NCBI GenBank assembly: GCA_023264755.1
Contig: JAHFVB010000115.1
Span: 1 to 10,648 of the forward strand
DNA: 10,648 bases
Direction of reading: 5' to 3'
From: Mycobacterium sp.
Lineage (GTDB): Bacteria > Actinomycetota > Actinomycetes > Mycobacteriales > Mycobacteriaceae
Shown: piece after piece, positions 6,775 through 10,648 of the stretch
Layout: each line of letters starts with the position of its first letter
How positions within the stretch are numbered: position 1 is the stretch's first letter
Made by a program: the position numbers and the translations under genes
The notes under the pieces: generated by a model
What the model saw: only the letters and a program-made list of their open reading frames with translations
Database searches by the model: none
Told to the model about the DNA's origin: nothing

Positions 6775-7989
6775 CTACTTGAGCTCGGCCGAGCTCAGCC
6801 CGAGGAGCCGGCGCGCGATGACGAGCTGCTGAATCTGCTGCGTGCCCTCGAAGATGTCGAGGATCTTCGAGTCGCGCGCCCACTTCTCCAACAGGGTCTG
6901 CTCGGAGTAGCCCGTCGTTCCAGCCAGCTCGACGGCCTTGAGCGTGATGTCGCTGGCCACGCGGGCGGCCTTGGCCTTGCCCATCGAGGCTTCCTTGGAG
7001 TTCGGGATCCGGTTGTCGGCCTGCCATGCGGAGCGCACGGTCAGCAGATAGCCCGCCTCCCAGTCGGCCTCCATGCGGAGGAACTCCGCGGCGGGCGCAC
7101 TCTGCGCGTGGGCCGGCTTGTCGTAGGAGATCTCGATGCCCGCGTCGGTGAGGATTGCGCGCAGTTCCTAGAGCGCGGCCCGTGCGACGCCGACGGCCAT
7201 CGCCGCAACGATCGGCCGGGTGTTGTCGAACGTCTCCATGACACCCGCGAAACCCTTGTCCGCCTGGATGTCTGGATTGCCCAGCAGGTTGTCCTTCGGG
7301 ATGCGGGCGTTGTCGAAGCGGATGACCGCGGTGTCGGACGCCTTGATGCCGAGCTTGTGCTCGAGTCGCTCGACCGTCACGCCGGGATGCTCGCGAGGTA
7401 CGACGAACGACTTGATGGCCGCCCGGCCCTTCGCCTTGTCCAGCGTCGCCCACACGACGATGTGCGTCGCGCGCGAGCCTGCAGTCACGAAGATCTTCTC
7501 GCCGTTGATGACCCACTCGTCACCGTCGAGCTTGGCGGTAGTGGACACTGCGGCCGAGTCGGAGCCGAAGCTCGGCTCGGTAATCGCCATCGCGGCCCAC
7601 ACCTTGCCGAACCGTTCGAGTTGTTCCGTGGTGGCCACGCTGGAGATCGCGGCATTGCCGAGGCCCTGGTACGGCACCGACAACAGCAGCGCGACGTCGC
7701 CCCAGGACACCTCGAGCGCGTTCAGCAGCGCGGACATGTTGGCGCCGTTGATGTTCGCCTTGTTGCCGTCGTCGACACCCGCGGCAAATGCTTCGGCACC
7801 CGCGAACGAGATCGTCTTGGCCTCCGACATGCCCTCGAAGAGGGTGGCCAGGGTGTCGAGCTCGATGGGATAGGCGTGTTCGGCCAGGTCGTACTTGCGC
7901 GAGATGGGCCGCAGCATCTCGGCTGCGCCTTGGTGCCCCTTCTCGATGACGGCCTGCAGCTTCTTGGGCATTTCCAAATTGATTGCCAT
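6775..7989 (-). pseudogene. fadE23: fadE23-like acyl-CoA dehydrogenase with an in-frame amber codon
   Basis: A FAD-dependent acyl-CoA dehydrogenase of 404 codons interrupted by TAG at codon 274 (7170-7168). Reading is continuous on both sides (GVARAAL before, ELRAILTDAGIEI after), so this is a point nonsense change, most simply GAG to TAG. The usual landmarks are present: MAITEPSFGSD (134-144), WVINGEKIFVTAG (159-171) and, after the stop, the C-terminal IFEGTQQIQQ (379-388) with the predicted catalytic base Glu381. A product ending at 273 would lose that base and most of the C-terminal helical domain. The start has GGAAGA upstream. The order fadE24-fadE23-fadB4 matches M. tuberculosis Rv3139-Rv3141. 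The cause may be real decay or a sequencing error. Confidence 0.87.
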
Positions 7990-8021
7990 GTCGAGTCTTC
8001 CGTTCGTTTTCGATTGAGCCG

Positions 8022-9431
8022 CTACAGGACCACGACGCCCTCGGCGACGCCGAGTGCGCGGAGGTCGCGGTACCAGCGTTCGACGGGATGTTCCTTGGTG
8101 AAGCCGTGGCCACCCAACAGCTGCACGCCGTCGAGGCCGATCTGCATGCCCTTGTCGGTGGCGATTCGCTTGGCCAACGCGGCTTCTCGCGCAAACGTCA
8201 GACCCTGGTCGGCGCGTGCGGCTCCACGCCAAGTCACCAACCGGAGCCCGTCGAGCTCGGTGGCGATGGTGGCGCACATGAACGCCACGGATTGCCTGCG
8301 GGCCACCGGTTCACCGAAGGCTTCGCGTTCCTTGACGTAGGGGATGACGTAGTCGAGCACCGCGTGGGAAGTGCCGACGGCCAGTGCGGCCCAGCCCAGG
8401 CGCGACAATGCGATGGCTTCGGAGTAGTCCCGGGCGAAGTCGTCGTCGGAAGCGTCGTCCTCGCCGAGCCGGTTGTGCAGTGGCACCGCCACGTTCTTCA
8501 GTTCGACACGGCCCAGCGCCGCCGCGCGAACGCCCATGCTGGGATCGGTGCGGACGGTCAGGCCCTCGGAGTCCGACTCGACGATGAAGAGTGCGGGCTT
8601 GCCGTTCAGCTGCGCCGCGATGACGAATAGTTCGGCGTCGGCCGCCGCGGGGACCAGTGACTTCTCCCCGGTGAGCCGGTAGCCGCTCGGCGTGCGCACC
8701 GCGACTGTCTTCAGCGCGGTCGGGTCGAACAGCGGGTGTGGTTCGGCGATCGCCACGCAGGCCTGCGGTACCTGTTCGCCCGCGAACGCGGGCAGGTAAG
8801 TGGCTTGCTGGCTCGCGCTGCCCCAGTGGGTCAGCGCGGATGCCACGCCGCCCGGCGCCAGGATCGGCAGTGCCAAGCCCATGTCGCCATAGGCGAGCGC
8901 CTCGGCGACGAGCGCATTGGTGACGGTGCTGCGTCGCTCGGCGATGCCGTCGAAGTCCTCGGGGACGTTGATGGCGGTGATGCCGAGTTCGGCCGCCTTG
9001 CCGATGAGCTCGGACGAGAATTGTGCCGCGGCATCGGCGTCGTAGGCGGCCGGCCGGAGAATCTCTTCGGCGAATTCGCCGACGGTCTCGACGATCATCT
9101 TCTGCTCGTCGTCCGGGGTCAGGTCAAAGTAGTCCGAACCGCTGGCCTTGAGGCGCGTCGCGGGCTTGCCGAGCGCTTGCACGCGCTTGAACTGACGGGT
9201 CGACGCGCCGACTGCGGAGAACGCGGTCTTGACGCCGTAGCGCAGCCCGCGGTTAAGGGGATCGCGCAAGCCGTAGCGGTCCAGAAACTCCTGGCCGACC
9301 AGTGGGGTGATCAGTGCCAATCCGACGTCGGTCGCCGTCCGCTTGTGTCGCTGCAGGCCGACGCCGCTCTCTTCTCCAGAGCGCCGTGGACGCTGAGCCG
9401 TGCCATTCTTCGGCGGCAGGGTGTTGGTCAT
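8022..9431 (-). CDS. fadE24: acyl-CoA dehydrogenase FadE24
   Basis: An intact 469-residue acyl-CoA dehydrogenase-family protein. The N-terminus (about 1-100) is a basic, non-catalytic extension typical of FadE24. It is followed by the N-terminal helical domain (DLTPDDEQKMIVETVGEFA, 103-121), the beta domain (YRLTGEKSLVPAAADAELF, 251-269) and the C-terminal domain with VKEREAFGEPVARRQSVAF (366-384) and LLGGHGFTKEHPVERWYRDLR (438-458). Where most family members have Y-E-G-T, this one has AEG near the C-terminus (463-465), so its catalytic acid needs checking. Adjacent mycobacterial fadE pairs can form heterotetramers, and fadE23 follows after 32 bp, so a joint complex is plausible. In M. tuberculosis fadE23 and fadE24 are among genes induced by isoniazid. 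The physiological substrate is not known to me. Confidence 0.92.
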   Translation of the reverse strand: MTNTLPPKNGTAQRPRRSGEESGVGLQRHKRTATDVGLALITPLVGQEFLDRYGLRDPLNRGLRYGVKTAFSAVGASTRQFKRVQALGKPATRLKASGSDYFDLTPDDEQKMIVETVGEFAEEILRPAAYDADAAAQFSSELIGKAAELGITAINVPEDFDGIAERRSTVTNALVAEALAYGDMGLALPILAPGGVASALTHWGSASQQATYLPAFAGEQVPQACVAIAEPHPLFDPTALKTVAVRTPSGYRLTGEKSLVPAAADAELFVIAAQLNGKPALFIVESDSEGLTVRTDPSMGVRAAALGRVELKNVAVPLHNRLGEDDASDDDFARDYSEAIALSRLGWAALAVGTSHAVLDYVIPYVKEREAFGEPVARRQSVAFMCATIATELDGLRLVTWRGAARADQGLTFAREAALAKRIATDKGMQIGLDGVQLLGGHGFTKEHPVERWYRDLRALGVAEGVVVL

Positions 9432-9471
9432 GTTTGCAGTCTCGCTTCGCTGGGGTCAATGCAACGAGACG

Positions 9472-9493
9472 TACCTTACTCCTGAGTAAGGTA
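9472..9493 (-). promoter_or_regulatory. perfect 22-bp palindrome in the fadE24 promoter
   Basis: Arms TACCTTACTC (9472-9481) and GAGTAAGGTA (9484-9493) are exact inverted repeats separated by two bases. The site lies 41-62 bp upstream of the fadE24 ATG in the 89-bp gap after hisN. On the minus strand TAAGGT (9478-9473) fits a mycobacterial -10 (TANNNT) and falls inside one arm, predicting a leader of about 35 bases and direct occlusion by a bound repressor. Its length and symmetry suit a TetR-family dimer controlling fatty-acid genes. The regulator is not identified. Confidence 0.7.
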
Positions 9494-9520
9494 GATCTTG
9501 ATGTCACGCTGGTCACATGT

Positions 9521-10294
9521 TCATAGCCGAGCCAGTACGCGGTCGTGGAGCAGCCCGTTCGTTGCGACGGCACTACCGCCGTGTGGGCCGGGAATGCCCT
9601 GGACATTGGTGAAGCGCCCGCCCGCTTCGCGCACCAAGATGTCGAGCGGGGCGAGGTCCCACAGTTTCACCTCCGGTTCGGCGGCGATGTCGACCGCTCC
9701 CTCTGCGACCAGGCAGTAGGACCAGAAGTCGCCGTAGCCACGGGAGCGCCACACCGCATCGGTGAGGTCGAGGAACTTTGCCCGCCCGCCATCCCAACCG
9801 GTGGTGAGGTCGGAGTACGACAGGCTCGCCGAGTCGAGCTCGTCGACAGCGGACACCGAAATCGGCCGCGTCTTGCCTGCGAACGACGTGAAGGCCCCGG
9901 CCCCGGCCCCGGCCCACCACCGTCGACCCAGCGCAGGAGCGCTGACCGCACCGACCTGAGGCACCCCGTCGACGAGCAGGGCGATGAGCGTTGCCCAGAC
10001 CGGCACACCTCGAACGAAGTTCTTGGTGCCATCGATCGGATCCAGTACCCACTGGCGGCCTGAGAAGACGGCGGTGCCGCCGAACTCCTCTCCCAGGACG
10101 GCGTCACCGGGTCGATGTTCGGAGATCAGCGCTCGCAGCGCCTCCTCGGCACCTCGGTCGGCGTCGGTCACCGGCGTCAGGTCCGGTTTGGTCTCGATTC
10201 GCAGGTCCAACGCGCCGAACCGTTCCATCGTCAATGCATCGGCCTCGTCGGCCAGTTGCAGCGCGAGCTTGATGTCATCGGCCACTGAGCTCAT
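9521..10294 (-). CDS. hisN: inositol-monophosphatase-family phosphatase, HisN-type (histidinol-phosphatase)
   Basis: A 257-residue member of the Mg2+-dependent inositol monophosphatase superfamily. Metal-binding motifs are all present: TDAD (43-46), GEE (68-70), [12 protein letters not shown] (82-93) and [16 protein letters not shown] (211-226). The M. tuberculosis counterpart by position, Rv3137, has been characterised as the histidinol-phosphate phosphatase, the second-last step of histidine synthesis. Assignment here rests on that synteny and family resemblance, so an inositol or other sugar phosphatase is the alternative. The start at 10294 has GTAGGAC about nine bases upstream. It precedes fadE24 on the same strand, but the 89-bp gap holds a separate promoter-like site, so fadE24 is probably not solely dependent on this gene's promoter. 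Confidence 0.88.
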   Translation of the reverse strand: MSSVADDIKLALQLADEADALTMERFGALDLRIETKPDLTPVTDADRGAEEALRALISEHRPGDAVLGEEFGGTAVFSGRQWVLDPIDGTKNFVRGVPVWATLIALLVDGVPQVGAVSAPALGRRWWAGAGAGAFTSFAGKTRPISVSAVDELDSASLSYSDLTTGWDGGRAKFLDLTDAVWRSRGYGDFWSYCLVAEGAVDIAAEPEVKLWDLAPLDILVREAGGRFTNVQGIPGPHGGSAVATNGLLHDRVLARL

Positions 10295-10317
10295 GGGTGC
10301 AGTCCTACCATGGCCGA

Positions 10318-10648
10318 ATGTGGGAATTCGTGATGGTGGTGCTGTTGGTCGGGGCGCTCGTCTTGCTGATAGGTCCGCGGCTGATGCGGCGCGGTGCCGG
10401 CGGCGGCGTGGGCGGCGGCGGGGGCGGGGGTGGCGACCAGGCGCACGGCACGCTGCTCATCACCGGCGTTAGTCCCCGCCCCGATGCCGACGGGCAGCAG
10501 TTCGTCACGATCAGCGGCCTCATCACCGGGCCAACCGTCAACGAGCACCACGTCTATCAGCGGATGGCCGTCGACGTGAACAGCTGGCCCTCGATGGGGG
10601 CCTTGATTCCCGTCGTCTACTCGGCGAAAAACCCAGACAAGTGGGCGT
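10318..10648 (+). CDS. hypothetical single-pass membrane protein with poly-glycine linker (3' end beyond window)
   Basis: I do not recognise a named family. The first 110 residues are visible and the frame is still open at the right edge. Residues 2-20 form a strongly hydrophobic segment ([16 protein letters not shown]) followed by RLMRR, which suggests an N-terminal anchor with the basic side in the cytoplasm. Next comes a tract of glycines (28-39, one Val), then a beta-rich soluble part ending in [13 protein letters not shown]. That ending resembles the P-V-x-Y-x-P-x-N-P-x-x-W motif common in small actinobacterial membrane proteins of unknown function. An ATG at 10310 in another frame stops after seven codons. 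The gene is divergent from hisN with only 23 bp between starts, so its promoter must lie inside the hisN coding region or the leader must be very short. Confidence 0.75.
   Translation, partial: MWEFVMVVLLVGALVLLIGPRLMRRGAGGGVGGGGGGGGDQAHGTLLITGVSPRPDADGQQFVTISGLITGPTVNEHHVYQRMAVDVNSWPSMGALIPVVYSAKNPDKWA

Noticed and set aside
7108..8340. 410-codon plus-strand open frame opposite fadE23 and fadE24
   Set aside because: Same shadow pattern; it spans the junction of two minus-strand genes without any motif.
9161..9190. GAGCGCTTGCACGCGCTTG in fadE24 as another copy of the MIRU-like repeat
   Set aside because: It matches only the first ten bases of the unit and lies inside a conserved coding sequence.
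9895..9915. Three GGCCCC-type hexamers in hisN as a tandem repeat or regulatory element
   Set aside because: In frame they encode an Ala-Gly repeat ([10 protein letters not shown]) in a surface-loop position. The copy number is too low to call a functional repeat.

Overview
The window looks like a chromosomal segment of a mycolic-acid actinobacterium, most likely a (fast-growing) mycobacterium. It is GC-rich throughout. It carries a secreted antigen 85 mycolyltransferase, an F420/Ddn-type protein, and a hisN–fadE24–fadE23–fadB4 block whose gene order matches what I recall of Mycobacterium tuberculosis Rv3137–Rv3141. No database search was possible, so species-level assignment is inference.

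Left part (1–4485, all minus strand, read right to left): a TetR-type regulator, then a flavin-dependent monooxygenase of the HsaA/HpaH-C2 (group D, acyl-CoA-dehydrogenase fold) type, an AzoR-like FMN flavodoxin-fold reductase, and a Ddn-type F420 protein. The last three overlap or nearly touch and look translationally coupled. After a 115-bp promoter-like gap come a homogentisate-1,2-dioxygenase-like cupin, a 66-bp repeat element that itself encodes a 21-residue mini-ORF coupled to both neighbours, and an alpha/beta hydrolase that runs off the left edge. Together they look like an aromatic-ring hydroxylation, cleavage and hydrolysis module under TetR control. The substrate is unknown. Each transcription unit has an inverted repeat suited to an operator.

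Middle (4486–5719): a divergent intergenic region and a plus-strand antigen 85-family mycolyltransferase with a signal peptide and an intact catalytic triad.

Right part (5746–10294, minus strand): hisN-type phosphatase, then fadE24, fadE23 and fadB4. A perfect 10+2+10 bp palindrome sits in the presumed fadE24 promoter. fadE23 has an in-frame amber codon and fadB4 has a one-base insertion in a run of six identical bases. The last two genes of the operon are therefore broken as read, either by real decay or by sequence error.

Right edge: a plus-strand gene, only 23 bp from hisN and divergent from it, encodes a single-pass membrane protein with a long glycine tract and is cut by the window end.
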